A DNA stretch of 53,273 nucleotides from Oscillospiraceae bacterium (GTDB lineage: Bacteria > Bacillota > Clostridia > Oscillospirales > Oscillospiraceae). The stretch is taken from assembly GCA_017937195.1 (NCBI GenBank), contig JAGBEA010000011.1, positions 1 to 53,273 on the forward strand, written 5' to 3'. This document shows positions 7,927 to 15,200 of this stretch, piece by piece. How positions within the stretch are numbered: the stretch's first letter is position 1; each line of letters starts with the position of its first letter. Below the pieces are notes generated by a model that made no database searches, had not been told where the DNA came from, and saw only the letters and a list, made by a program, of their open reading frames with translations. The position numbers were made by a program, and so were the translations under genes.

Positions 7927-7967
7927 ATTATAGCAGATTATTCTCCTCTTTTCTGTGACTTTGTCAC
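7927..7967 (-). promoter_or_regulatory. Rubredoxin promoter with GTGA-N5-TCAC operator (site C)
   Basis: The minus-strand extended -10, TGC-TATAAT (7935-7927), has the perfect palindrome GTGACTTTGTCAC (7955-7967) centred 29 bases upstream and no -35. The same palindrome lies about 54 bases before the predicted start of the divergent regulator 2 transcript, so it may also provide autoregulation. Confidence 0.78.
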
Positions 7968-7979
7968 CCCACTTTCCCT

Positions 7980-8008
7980 TTGACATCTGCGGCAAAAATG
8001 CGTATAGT
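7980..8008 (+). promoter_or_regulatory. Promoter of Crp/Fnr regulator 2
   Basis: A strong sigma-A-type promoter, TTGACA (7980-7985), 17-base spacer and TATAGT (8003-8008), precedes the regulator's ribosome site. Unlike the target promoters it has a full -35, so the regulator should be expressed without help. Confidence 0.85.
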
Positions 8009-8029
8009 AGACTTATCGGAGGTGAGGAA

Positions 8030-8689
8030 ATGTCCTTTTCCAACTATTTTCCTATCTGGAATAAATTGACCCCCAATCAGCAGGAACGACTGCTTTCCTC
8101 GGCCACCTTGCACAAGGTGTCCAGTGGCACTGTGCTGCACGATGGCGGCCCCAACTGTCTGGGGTTGATCCTCGTCCGCAGCGGTCAGCTGCGCGCGTAT
8201 ATGCTCTCTGAGGAGGGTCGTGAGGTGACCATCTCCCGCTTCTTTGAGATGGACCTATGCCTTTTTTCTGCCTCCTGCGTGATGCCCAATATGCAGTTCG
8301 ATATTTTCATCGCCGCAGAAAAGGACAGCGAGGTGTGGATCGTTCCCGCCTGCCTCTATCAAAACCTGATGGACGAGTCTCTGGCACTGTCCAACTACTC
8401 CCACAATCTGATCACCAGCCATTTTTCCGAGCTGATGTGGCTGATGGAACAGATTATGTGGAAAAGCTTTGATAAGCGGCTGGCCGCCTTCTTGCTGGAG
8501 GAGAGCCTGCTGGATGAGACGGATTCGCTGAAGATCACCCACGAGAAGATCGCCAACCATATGGGCACCGCCCGCGAGGTGGTCACCCGTATGCTGCGCT
8601 ATTTCCAGAGTGAAAATCTGGTAAAGCTGACCCGCGGCACCATCGAGCTGACGGATCGCGAGGGCTTGGAAAATTTGAAAAACGAATGA
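8030..8689 (+). CDS. Crp/Fnr-family regulator 2 (likely redox regulon activator)
   Basis: This 219-residue regulator has a beta-roll sensor domain (about 10-120), a dimerisation helix (about 125-150) and a winged helix-turn-helix (about 160-219). Cysteines at DLCLFSASC (near residues 77-83) could sense oxidants. The recognition helix, GTAREVVTRML, keeps the Arg-Glu-x3-Arg pattern with which E. coli CRP reads GTGA. This matches the GTGA half-sites found in four neighbouring promoters. The start is ATG 8030 with GGAGGTGAGG upstream. In-frame codons further upstream overlap the promoter and are not used. It diverges from rubredoxin. The effector is unknown, and no cyclic-nucleotide ligand can be inferred. 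Confidence 0.88.
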   Translation: MSFSNYFPIWNKLTPNQQERLLSSATLHKVSSGTVLHDGGPNCLGLILVRSGQLRAYMLSEEGREVTISRFFEMDLCLFSASCVMPNMQFDIFIAAEKDSEVWIVPACLYQNLMDESLALSNYSHNLITSHFSELMWLMEQIMWKSFDKRLAAFLLEESLLDETDSLKITHEKIANHMGTAREVVTRMLRYFQSENLVKLTRGTIELTDREGLENLKNE

Positions 8690-8690
8690 A

Positions 8691-8719
8691 AAATGCCCGC
8701 CAAGGGCGGGCATTTTTTT
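8691..8719. terminator. Bidirectional terminator, regulator 2 / thioredoxin 2
   Basis: The hairpin AAATGCCCGCC-AA-GGGCGGGCATTT is followed by a T run and lies between convergent genes. Confidence 0.92.
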
Positions 8720-8726
8720 GATACAG

Positions 8727-9032
8727 TTACAGTGCGGCAAGGATCTGCGCTTTGGGCTGTGCACCCAGCAGTTCCCGCTCTACCTCGCCATCTTTGATGA
8801 CGAACATAGTGGGAATACTGATGATGCCGAACTCCTGCGCCAGCTCGGTCTCCTCGTCTACATTGACCTTGCAGACCTTGATGTCCTCCCGCTCAGCGGC
8901 GATAGCATCCAGGGTGGGGGTCAGCATACGGCACGGACCGCACCACGGTGCCCAGAAATCCAGCAGAACGGGTCTGTCGCTGTTGATGACCTCCTGCTCA
9001 AAGGTGTTCTTGGTGATATGCAATACTGCCAT
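8727..9032 (-). CDS. trxA: Thioredoxin (canonical WCGPC)
   Basis: This 101-residue thioredoxin has the classic active site WAPWCGPC and the cis-proline loop ISIPTMFV. It reduces protein disulfides and thiol peroxidases in the cytoplasm. It is monocistronic, read from a promoter with operator site D, and divergent from the flavo-diiron protein gene 116 bases away. The window therefore holds two thioredoxins with different active sites, both apparently controlled by the same palindrome type. Only one reductase is visible and probably serves both. Confidence 0.95.
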   Translation of the reverse strand: MAVLHITKNTFEQEVINSDRPVLLDFWAPWCGPCRMLTPTLDAIAAEREDIKVCKVNVDEETELAQEFGIISIPTMFVIKDGEVERELLGAQPKAQILAAL

Positions 9033-9079
9033 AGTTACGACTCCTTTCGTTTATACCGTTTGTTTTTCTTTCTGGGCAT

Positions 9080-9120
9080 ATGATACCCTATTTCCCACCG
9101 TATATCTGTGACAAAGTCAC
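9080..9120 (-). promoter_or_regulatory. trxA promoter with GTGA-N5-TCAC operator (site D), shared with fprA
   Basis: The minus-strand -10 TATCAT (9085-9080) has the perfect palindrome GTGACAAAGTCAC (9108-9120) centred 29 bases upstream. On the plus strand the same site ends only 28 bases before the fprA start codon. It would therefore overlap or abut the fprA core promoter, where its effect could be activation or repression. Confidence 0.72.
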
Positions 9121-9148
9121 TATTTTCATTTTATAAGGAGAAAACCCC

Positions 9149-10300
9149 ATGTTCATTACCAATGATATCCGTTATATTGGTGTAAATGATCATCAAATTG
9201 ATCTTTTTGAGGGTATTTACACTGTCCCCAACGGAATGTCCTATAATTCCTATGCCATTGTGGACGAGAAGATCGCCATTATGGACAGCGTGGATCGCAG
9301 CTTTGGCGAGGAGTGGCTGGCAAAGATCGATGCCGCGCTGGATGGCAGAACCCCCGACTATCTGGTGGTTCATCATATGGAGCCCGATCACTCCTCCAAC
9401 ATCTGCGCCTTTATGGAGCGCTATCCGCAGGCGGTGGTGGTGGCTTCCGCCCGCGCCTTTGTGATGATGCAGAATTTCTTTGGGCAGGACTTTGCTGACC
9501 GTCGCATCGTGGTGGGCGAGGGCGACTCCCTTGCACTGGGCAAGCACACCCTGACCTTCGTCACCGCCGCTATGGTGCACTGGCCCGAGGTGATGATGTC
9601 CTACGACAACTGTGACAAGGTGCTCTTCTCCGCCGATGCTTTCGGCAAGTTCGGTGCGCTGGATGTGGAGGACGAATGGGCGTGCGAGGCGCGCCGCTAC
9701 TACTTCGGCATCGTGGGTAAATACGGCGGCCCCACGCAGGCCGTGCTGAAAAAGATTACAACCTTGGACATTTCCGCCATCTGCCCCCTCCACGGTCCCG
9801 TGCTGAACGAGAACCTTGAGTATTATGTCAACCTCTACGATACTTGGTCGTCCTACGGCGTGGAGAGTGAGGGCATTGTGATCGCCTACACCTCCGTCTA
9901 CGGCAACACCAAGCTGGCAGTGGAGCTGCTGGCGGAAAAGCTGCGCGATAAAGGCTGCAAGGTAGTGGTCAATGATCTGGCACGCTGCGATATGGCGGAG
10001 GCGGTAGAAGACGCCTTCCGCTATGGCAAAATGGTGCTGGCCACCACCACCTACAACGGCACGGTTTTCCCCTTTATGGAGGATTTTATCCACCATCTGA
10101 CCGCCCGCGGCTACTGCAACCGCACCGTGGCGCTGATGGAAAACGGCTCCTGGGCACCCGCAGCTGCCAGAACTATGGCAAAAATGCTGGAAAACAGCAA
10201 GGATCTCACTTTTACGGACACCGTTGTCACCATCCGCTCGGCGCTGAATGACGAAAGCCGCGCACAGCTGGATGCAATGACCAACGAGCTGTTGGGTTGA
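9149..10300 (+). CDS. fprA: FprA-type flavo-diiron protein
   Basis: This 383-residue cytoplasmic enzyme reduces O2 to water or NO to N2O. The N-terminal metallo-beta-lactamase domain (about 1-245) carries the diiron ligands H76, E78, D80 and H81 (HHMEPDHS). Further likely ligands lie in AAMVHWPEV, FSADAFGKFG and CPLHGPV. The C-terminal flavodoxin domain (about 248-383) begins IAYTSVYGNTKLA, an FMN phosphate loop. The length is that of the class A enzymes that take electrons from rubredoxin. The ribosome site AAGGAG precedes the ATG. With superoxide reductase, rubredoxin and thioredoxins nearby, it completes an anaerobe's oxygen-defence set. It ends in a strong terminator. Confidence 0.95.
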   Translation: MFITNDIRYIGVNDHQIDLFEGIYTVPNGMSYNSYAIVDEKIAIMDSVDRSFGEEWLAKIDAALDGRTPDYLVVHHMEPDHSSNICAFMERYPQAVVVASARAFVMMQNFFGQDFADRRIVVGEGDSLALGKHTLTFVTAAMVHWPEVMMSYDNCDKVLFSADAFGKFGALDVEDEWACEARRYYFGIVGKYGGPTQAVLKKITTLDISAICPLHGPVLNENLEYYVNLYDTWSSYGVESEGIVIAYTSVYGNTKLAVELLAEKLRDKGCKVVVNDLARCDMAEAVEDAFRYGKMVLATTTYNGTVFPFMEDFIHHLTARGYCNRTVALMENGSWAPAAARTMAKMLENSKDLTFTDTVVTIRSALNDESRAQLDAMTNELLG

Positions 10301-10320
10301 CACATCACTCTATAAGCGCA

Positions 10321-10349
10321 AAAAAGCTGCCCAAATGGGCAGCTTTTTC
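10321..10349. terminator. Bidirectional terminator, fprA / araD
   Basis: The hairpin AAAAAGCTGCCC-AAAT-GGGCAGCTTTTT lies between convergent genes. Confidence 0.92.
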
Positions 10350-10359
10350 TGTTCTTCCA

Positions 10360-11079
10360 TTATTTCTGTCCGTAATAGGCGTTGGCGCCATGCTTGCGGT
10401 AGTAGTGCTTATCCTTAAGGTACTGGGGGGCTTCGGGTGCCTGATACACCTTGGCCTGCTTATGCTGCTGAGCAAACTGTTCGGTCAGCAGCGCCATATG
10501 GGCAGTTTCTTCCAGAATCAGTGCATTTTCCACTGCCTTTTTGCAGTTAGCACCCCAAGTGAAGGGACCGTGCTTACGCACCAACACGCCGGGCACTGCC
10601 ATAGGATCCAGCTTCTTCACGCGGAAGGTCTCCTCGATGACGATGCCGGTATTCTTCTCATAGGCCTCCTCCACCTCTTCCTTCGTCAGGTGGCGGGTGC
10701 AGGGCACTCTGCCATAGAAGGTGTCGGCGTGGGTAGTGCCGTAGCAGGGCAGGCTGCGCTCCGCCTGCGCCATAGCCGTTGCGTAACGGGAATGGGTATG
10801 CACCACCGAATTGACCTGGGGGAAGGCGCGGTACAGCTCCAGATGGGTCATCAGATCGGAAGAGGGACGCAGATCACCCTCCACCACGTTGCCCTGCAGA
10901 TCGGTGACCACCATCTGGTCGGCCGTCATATTGGCATAATCCACGCCACTGGGCTTGATGACCACATACTGGCGGTCGGGCGTAATGGCGGACACATTGC
11001 CCCAAGTGAGGATCACCAGACCGAAATCCACCAATTTCTGATTGGCTTCAAAGACTTCCTGCTTCAATGCTTCCAACAT
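10360..11079 (-). CDS. araD: L-ribulose-5-phosphate 4-epimerase
   Basis: This 239-residue class II aldolase-family enzyme converts L-ribulose 5-phosphate to D-xylulose 5-phosphate, feeding the pentose phosphate pathway. The zinc ligands are visible in VVHTHSRYATAMA and in VRKHGPFTWG. The phosphate-binding N-terminal segment TWGNVSAI and the KPSGVDY loop are also present. The length is typical. No araA or araB accompanies it. Instead it follows an ABC importer and a glycerol-1-phosphate dehydrogenase homologue (AraM in Bacillus subtilis, where araM also sits with araD). It has its own promoter just beyond the importer terminator, so it is an independent unit and may serve a pentulose- or polyol-phosphate pathway. 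Confidence 0.93.
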   Translation of the reverse strand: MLEALKQEVFEANQKLVDFGLVILTWGNVSAITPDRQYVVIKPSGVDYANMTADQMVVTDLQGNVVEGDLRPSSDLMTHLELYRAFPQVNSVVHTHSRYATAMAQAERSLPCYGTTHADTFYGRVPCTRHLTKEEVEEAYEKNTGIVIEETFRVKKLDPMAVPGVLVRKHGPFTWGANCKKAVENALILEETAHMALLTEQFAQQHKQAKVYQAPEAPQYLKDKHYYRKHGANAYYGQK

Positions 11080-11133
11080 TGTATTGTTCTCCTTTATCTC
11101 TTATGCGGCAAGCCGCTGTAATTGCTTAACAAC

Positions 11134-11162
11134 ACCATAACGCCAATATTTTCCCTTGTCAA
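11134..11162 (-). promoter_or_regulatory. araD promoter
   Basis: On the minus strand, TTGACA (11162-11157), a 17-base spacer and TATGGT (11139-11134) lie immediately after the terminator of the importer operon. Confidence 0.7.
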
Positions 11163-11168
11163 GCACAA

Positions 11169-11202
11169 AAAAAGATGACCGGCAAAAGCCGGTCATCTTT
11201 TA
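11169..11202 (-). terminator. Terminator of the AfuABC-like operon
   Basis: The hairpin AAAAGATGACCGGC / GCCGGTCATCTTTT is followed on the minus strand by a seven-T run. It lies between the substrate-binding protein gene and the araD promoter. Confidence 0.92.
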
Positions 11203-11239
11203 AGTCCTATGTAGAACTAAGGTTAGGTTTTAAGCTAAA

Positions 11240-12271
11240 TCAGCCGGAAACCTTGGCCCACAGATCGTTCCACTTCTCCAGGATCTTGGCCTTGTTCTCG
11301 GTCAGGAAAGCGACATCGCGAACAACCCACTTGATGTCGGAGGAGGGAGCCAGCCAAGCGTTGTCAGGGTTGGTGTAGCCAGCGTTGGTGTAACGCAGGG
11401 TGCCTTCCTGAGCAGCAGCCAGAGCGGTCTGACCCTCTGCGGAGCAGATGAAGTCGATCATAGCCTTAGCATTGTCGGGGTTGGGACCATTCTTGATCAG
11501 AGCGCAACCGAAAGCGGAAGCGGAGGTACCATTGGTGGGGTACTGCAGACGGATGTTGGTAGCGCCGTCCTTAACCAGGGTGACAGCACCATCTTCATAG
11601 GTCATACCAACGCAGTACTCGCCCTGCTGGACCTGCTTGAAGCAAGCGGAGGAGGAGCCAACGACGACCAGGTTGGGCATCAGCTTCTCGATGTAAGCCC
11701 AAGCAGCATCGCTGTCATTGCCGTAAACGGCCATGATGTTGGACAGGTTGTTCCAAGCGGAGGAGGAGGAGTTGGGGTCTGCGGTCAGGATCTGGCCCTT
11801 CAGGGCGGGATTCAGCAGGTCCTCGTAGGACTCAATCTTCAGGCCCAGCTTAGCCTCGATGTCCTTGTTGACGCAGAACACCACGGTGGACAGGTGGTCC
11901 ATGGAGTACAGACCGTTGGGGGAGGTGTAACCTTCCAGGTTCTGAGCATCATACTCGGAAACCCATGCTTCGAAGATAGCCTCGTTCTTCTTGCCGTCGG
12001 AGTCAGCCATGCCGCCCCAAACCAGGTCGCCAACAGGATTGGCAGCCTCGCCGGTGATACGGGTGACCAGCTCGCCAGCGGAGCCGTTAACGACTTCGAC
12101 CTCGATGTTGGGATACTTCTCACCGAAGCAATCCAGCAGGGCGTTCAGGTCGTTCTCGGTCATGGTGGAGTACAGGACCAGGTTACCGGACAGGTCGTCC
12201 TTCTTGTTGCCGCAAGCAACCAGAGCGAAGGTCAGAACCAGAGCCAGTACAAGTGCTACTACTTTTTTCAT
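11240..12271 (-). CDS. AfuA-like ABC substrate-binding lipoprotein
   Basis: This 343-residue extracellular lipoprotein has a signal peptide ending in the lipobox LVAC, so C20 is the lipidated residue. It belongs to the Fe(III)/AfuA/polyamine-type binding-protein class (YSTMTENDLNALLDCF, then a hinge and TSASAFGCALIKNGPNPDNAKA near residues 250-270). Members bind iron, phosphonates, or sugar phosphates such as hexose 6-phosphates for AfuA. The neighbourhood, with polyol-phosphate dehydrogenase, HAD phosphatase and DeoR regulators, favours a phosphorylated organic substrate over iron (inference). It is the last gene of an ATPase-permease-binding protein operon, 81 bases after the permease. That gap may hold processing signals giving extra binding-protein message. 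Confidence 0.85.
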   Translation of the reverse strand: MKKVVALVLALVLTFALVACGNKKDDLSGNLVLYSTMTENDLNALLDCFGEKYPNIEVEVVNGSAGELVTRITGEAANPVGDLVWGGMADSDGKKNEAIFEAWVSEYDAQNLEGYTSPNGLYSMDHLSTVVFCVNKDIEAKLGLKIESYEDLLNPALKGQILTADPNSSSSAWNNLSNIMAVYGNDSDAAWAYIEKLMPNLVVVGSSSACFKQVQQGEYCVGMTYEDGAVTLVKDGATNIRLQYPTNGTSASAFGCALIKNGPNPDNAKAMIDFICSAEGQTALAAAQEGTLRYTNAGYTNPDNAWLAPSSDIKWVVRDVAFLTENKAKILEKWNDLWAKVSG

Positions 12272-12352
12272 TCTTGTTTCTCCTTTTTATAGTTTTTTAC
12301 TTAACACGCGGCTATTCACCGCAGGTAAGCCATATTATGGCGTCCGGCTGTT

Positions 12353-14020
12353 TTACAGCTGGACATCCTCGCTCTTACTGACCCACAGGTACAGGATCAG
12401 AGACAAGGTGGTGACGACAGTCAGGATGGTGGCAAATGCAGCGGCGATACCATAGTTACCGCGGGTAATTGCCACATAGGTGGACATCGTCAGGGTGATA
12501 CTTCTGTTGTTGTACAGAATGATGGAGGAAGACAGCTCGGTCACGATAGCAACCCAGGACAGAATTGCACCGGACATAATGCCGTTAGCCATCATAGGAA
12601 CAGTGATCTTGATAAAGGTCTTTGCCTTGGAAGCGCCCAAGCTGATGGCCGCTTCTTCGATACTCATCGAAATTTGCATCAGTGTTGCTGTTGCCGAACG
12701 GATCGTGTACGGCAGACGGCGGATGACCAGTGCGATAACCATGATGGCAAAGGTACCGGTCAGAGCCAGAGGCTTCTTACCGAAGGCCAGCAGCAGTGCC
12801 AGACCGATAACTGCACCGGGCATAATGTAAGGCAGCATAGAGATGGTATCGATGGTGTTGTTCAGCATGCTGCGGCGGCGGACCACCAGATAAGCAATCA
12901 GAACAGCGATCACGATGATGATCACCAGAGCCAGAATACCCATGAATGCGGTGTTCTTGATGGAACGCAGCATCAGCTTCTTCATGGCCTGCTGGTAGTT
13001 GATCAGAGAGAAGCCGGGCTTAAAGACGGCACCGGAGCAGTTGCGGAAGGACAGATAGATGATGTACAGCTGGGGCAGGAATGCGATGGCGACCAGAATG
13101 TAGCAGTAAGCGTGCATCAGGAAGCCGGACAGACCCTTGGCATCCTTCTTCTCAACGGGGTGCAGCGCGTTCATAGAGAACTTATAGCGGTTGGTAGCCC
13201 ACTTCTGGAAGAAGAACACGATAGCGGTAACGATGATAGCGATAACAGCCAGAGCAGCTGCGAAGTTATAGTCGCTGCCAACTTCGCCCAGATACTGGTT
13301 GTAGATCAGGACGGGGAAGGTCTGGAAGCCTTCGCCCAGCAGCATGGGAGTACCGAAGTCTGCGAATGCCTGCATGAAGACCATCAGGGCAGCGGCCAGA
13401 ATGGTGGGCATAGACAGAGCCAGCACGATCTTGAACAGACGGCGCACACCGGTGCAGCCCATGTTGGCAGAAGCCTCCATCAGGGTGTTATCGATGTTCT
13501 TGAACGCACCGTTCATGTAGATAAAGACCAGGGGGAAGAACTTCAGGCACTGAACGATCAGAATGCCCTTGAAGCCATAAATGCTACCCAGCTCAAAATC
13601 GGCAAAACCGATGAGATGGAAGAAGCCTTCGATCAGACGGGTCAGGTCACCGTTACGGCCCAGCAGCATGATCCAGGAGTACGCACCGATGAAGGGGGCG
13701 GACATGGAGCACAGAATGGACAGCACGAACAGGATCTTTGCGCCCTTGATCTTATAGAAGGAATAGAAATAAGCGATGGGAATACCCAGAACCAGGGAGA
13801 AAGCGGTAACGGTCAGGGTGACCTTAACGCTGTTGACGATGGTGCCGGTATAATAGCTCTTGCTAAAGAACTTAGTGAACTGTGCGAAAGTCAGCTGACC
13901 TTCGGGGGAAATAACAGCCTGCTTCAGCAGACCGAACATGGGGTAGACCAGAAACAGCAGGAAGCTGGCAAGCAGCACCAGCGATACGATCAACCACGCA
14001 TCTCTCTTTTTCTTAACCAT
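12353..14020 (-). CDS. AfuB-like fused ABC permease
   Basis: This 555-residue inner-membrane protein is made of two fused permease halves of the binding-protein-dependent class, about twelve transmembrane helices in all. Each half has an EAA loop that contacts the ATPase: EASANMGCTGVRRLFKIVL in the first half and EEAAISLGASKAKTFIKITV in the second. Fused permeases of this length are typical of FbpB/AfuB/PhnU-like importers. It lies 16 bases after the ATPase gene on the same strand and precedes the binding protein. It probably forms the full channel as a single chain. Confidence 0.9.
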   Translation of the reverse strand: MVKKKRDAWLIVSLVLLASFLLFLVYPMFGLLKQAVISPEGQLTFAQFTKFFSKSYYTGTIVNSVKVTLTVTAFSLVLGIPIAYFYSFYKIKGAKILFVLSILCSMSAPFIGAYSWIMLLGRNGDLTRLIEGFFHLIGFADFELGSIYGFKGILIVQCLKFFPLVFIYMNGAFKNIDNTLMEASANMGCTGVRRLFKIVLALSMPTILAAALMVFMQAFADFGTPMLLGEGFQTFPVLIYNQYLGEVGSDYNFAAALAVIAIIVTAIVFFFQKWATNRYKFSMNALHPVEKKDAKGLSGFLMHAYCYILVAIAFLPQLYIIYLSFRNCSGAVFKPGFSLINYQQAMKKLMLRSIKNTAFMGILALVIIIVIAVLIAYLVVRRRSMLNNTIDTISMLPYIMPGAVIGLALLLAFGKKPLALTGTFAIMVIALVIRRLPYTIRSATATLMQISMSIEEAAISLGASKAKTFIKITVPMMANGIMSGAILSWVAIVTELSSSIILYNNRSITLTMSTYVAITRGNYGIAAAFATILTVVTTLSLILYLWVSKSEDVQL

Positions 14021-14036
14021 TGTGCACCTCTCTGAG

Positions 14037-15152
14037 TCAGTTGGCGCAGTCGTTGCAAACGCCGGTCAGCATATTGGCGGAACCGTCAGCAGTGAAGATG
14101 TTGATCTTCTCGGTATTCAGAGTCAGCTTGATCTGGGTGCCGGGCTCAATGATGCTGTCGATGGAGGACTCCTGAATGATCTCAGCTTCCTCGCCGGACT
14201 CCAGATGTACGAAATAGTGGGTCATCAGGCCCAGGAACACGCAGTCATCGACGATGGCGGGGATACCCTCGGCATTGGCGTCGCGGCTCAGCAGGAACTC
14301 CTCAGGACGGACGGACAGAACGATGTCCTGATCGGCCTTATACTGCTCCTGAACGTTGACCATCTCAGCCTTGTAACCGGTGGGGGCGACCACGAAGGTC
14401 TTGCCGTCCACCACTTCCAGCTTGCCGTTCAGAATGTTGGAGCGGCCGATGAAGGTGGAAACGAACAGGTTAGCGGGACGCTGATAGATGTTCTTGGGAG
14501 TACCGACGTGCTGGATAACACCGGCGCTCATAACAGCGATACGGTCGGAAACGGCCATAGCCTCTTCCTGATCGTGGGTAACGTACACGGTGGTGATGCC
14601 CACGTTGTGCTGGATGTTCTTGATGACGGTACGCATCTCGACACGCAGCTTAGCATCCAGGTTGGACAGAGGCTCGTCGAACAGCAGGACGTCGGGCTCA
14701 ATGCACAGAGAACGTGCCAGAGCGACACGCTGCTGCTGGCCACCGGACAGACGCTCGGGCAGACGGTCAGCGTACTCATCCACGTGCATCAGAGCCATGA
14801 ACTTGTCAGCCTGCTCCTTGACCTTCTCCTTGGGCAGCTTCTTGTTCTGCAGACCGAACTCCACGTTCTTGCGGACGGTCATGTGGGGGAAGATAGCATA
14901 GTTCTGGAACACCATACCGATGTTACGCTTAGCGGGGTCCAGATCGTTGATGCGCTTCTCGTTGAAGTAGAAGTCGCCGCCCTCGATGCTGTTAAAGCCG
15001 GCGATCATACGCAGCAGAGTGGTCTTACCGCAGCCGGAAGGACCCAGCAGGGTGAAGAACTCACCGGGTTTGATCTCCAGATTCAGATCGGGGATGATGG
15101 TGTTTTCGCCATACTTCTTCAGAGCATGGTTGATGGTAATGGTTACGCTCAC
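14037..15152 (-). CDS. AfuC-like ABC transporter ATPase
   Basis: This 371-residue ATPase energises import. Walker A is GPSGCGKTT (37-45), the signature is LSGGQQQR, and Walker B is LLFDEPLSNLD. The C-terminal third is a TOBE domain, usual for MalK/PotA/FbpC-type ATPases. I chose GTG 15152, because GAGGAG lies eight bases upstream. A TTG six codons earlier would place that ribosome site inside the gene. It is 48 bases downstream of the glycerol-1-phosphate dehydrogenase gene on the same strand, so dehydrogenase, ATPase, permease and binding protein probably form one operon driven from 16605-16577 and controlled by a DeoR regulator. Confidence 0.9.
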   Translation of the reverse strand: MSVTITINHALKKYGENTIIPDLNLEIKPGEFFTLLGPSGCGKTTLLRMIAGFNSIEGGDFYFNEKRINDLDPAKRNIGMVFQNYAIFPHMTVRKNVEFGLQNKKLPKEKVKEQADKFMALMHVDEYADRLPERLSGGQQQRVALARSLCIEPDVLLFDEPLSNLDAKLRVEMRTVIKNIQHNVGITTVYVTHDQEEAMAVSDRIAVMSAGVIQHVGTPKNIYQRPANLFVSTFIGRSNILNGKLEVVDGKTFVVAPTGYKAEMVNVQEQYKADQDIVLSVRPEEFLLSRDANAEGIPAIVDDCVFLGLMTHYFVHLESGEEAEIIQESSIDSIIEPGTQIKLTLNTEKINIFTADGSANMLTGVCNDCAN

Positions 15153-15200
15153 AACAGTTTCTCCTCTCAATTTGTATATGTCCGTATAAGTTTTATACTC

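Noticed and set aside
10360-11079. A classical arabinose operon around araD
   Set aside because: araA, araB and an AraR-type operator are absent. The neighbours are a phosphate-type importer and AraM-like enzymes.
11106-11117. GCGGC-AA-GCCGC in the araD leader as a terminator or operator
   Set aside because: It is short, has no T run, and lies just downstream of the araD promoter. It is probably a minor leader hairpin.
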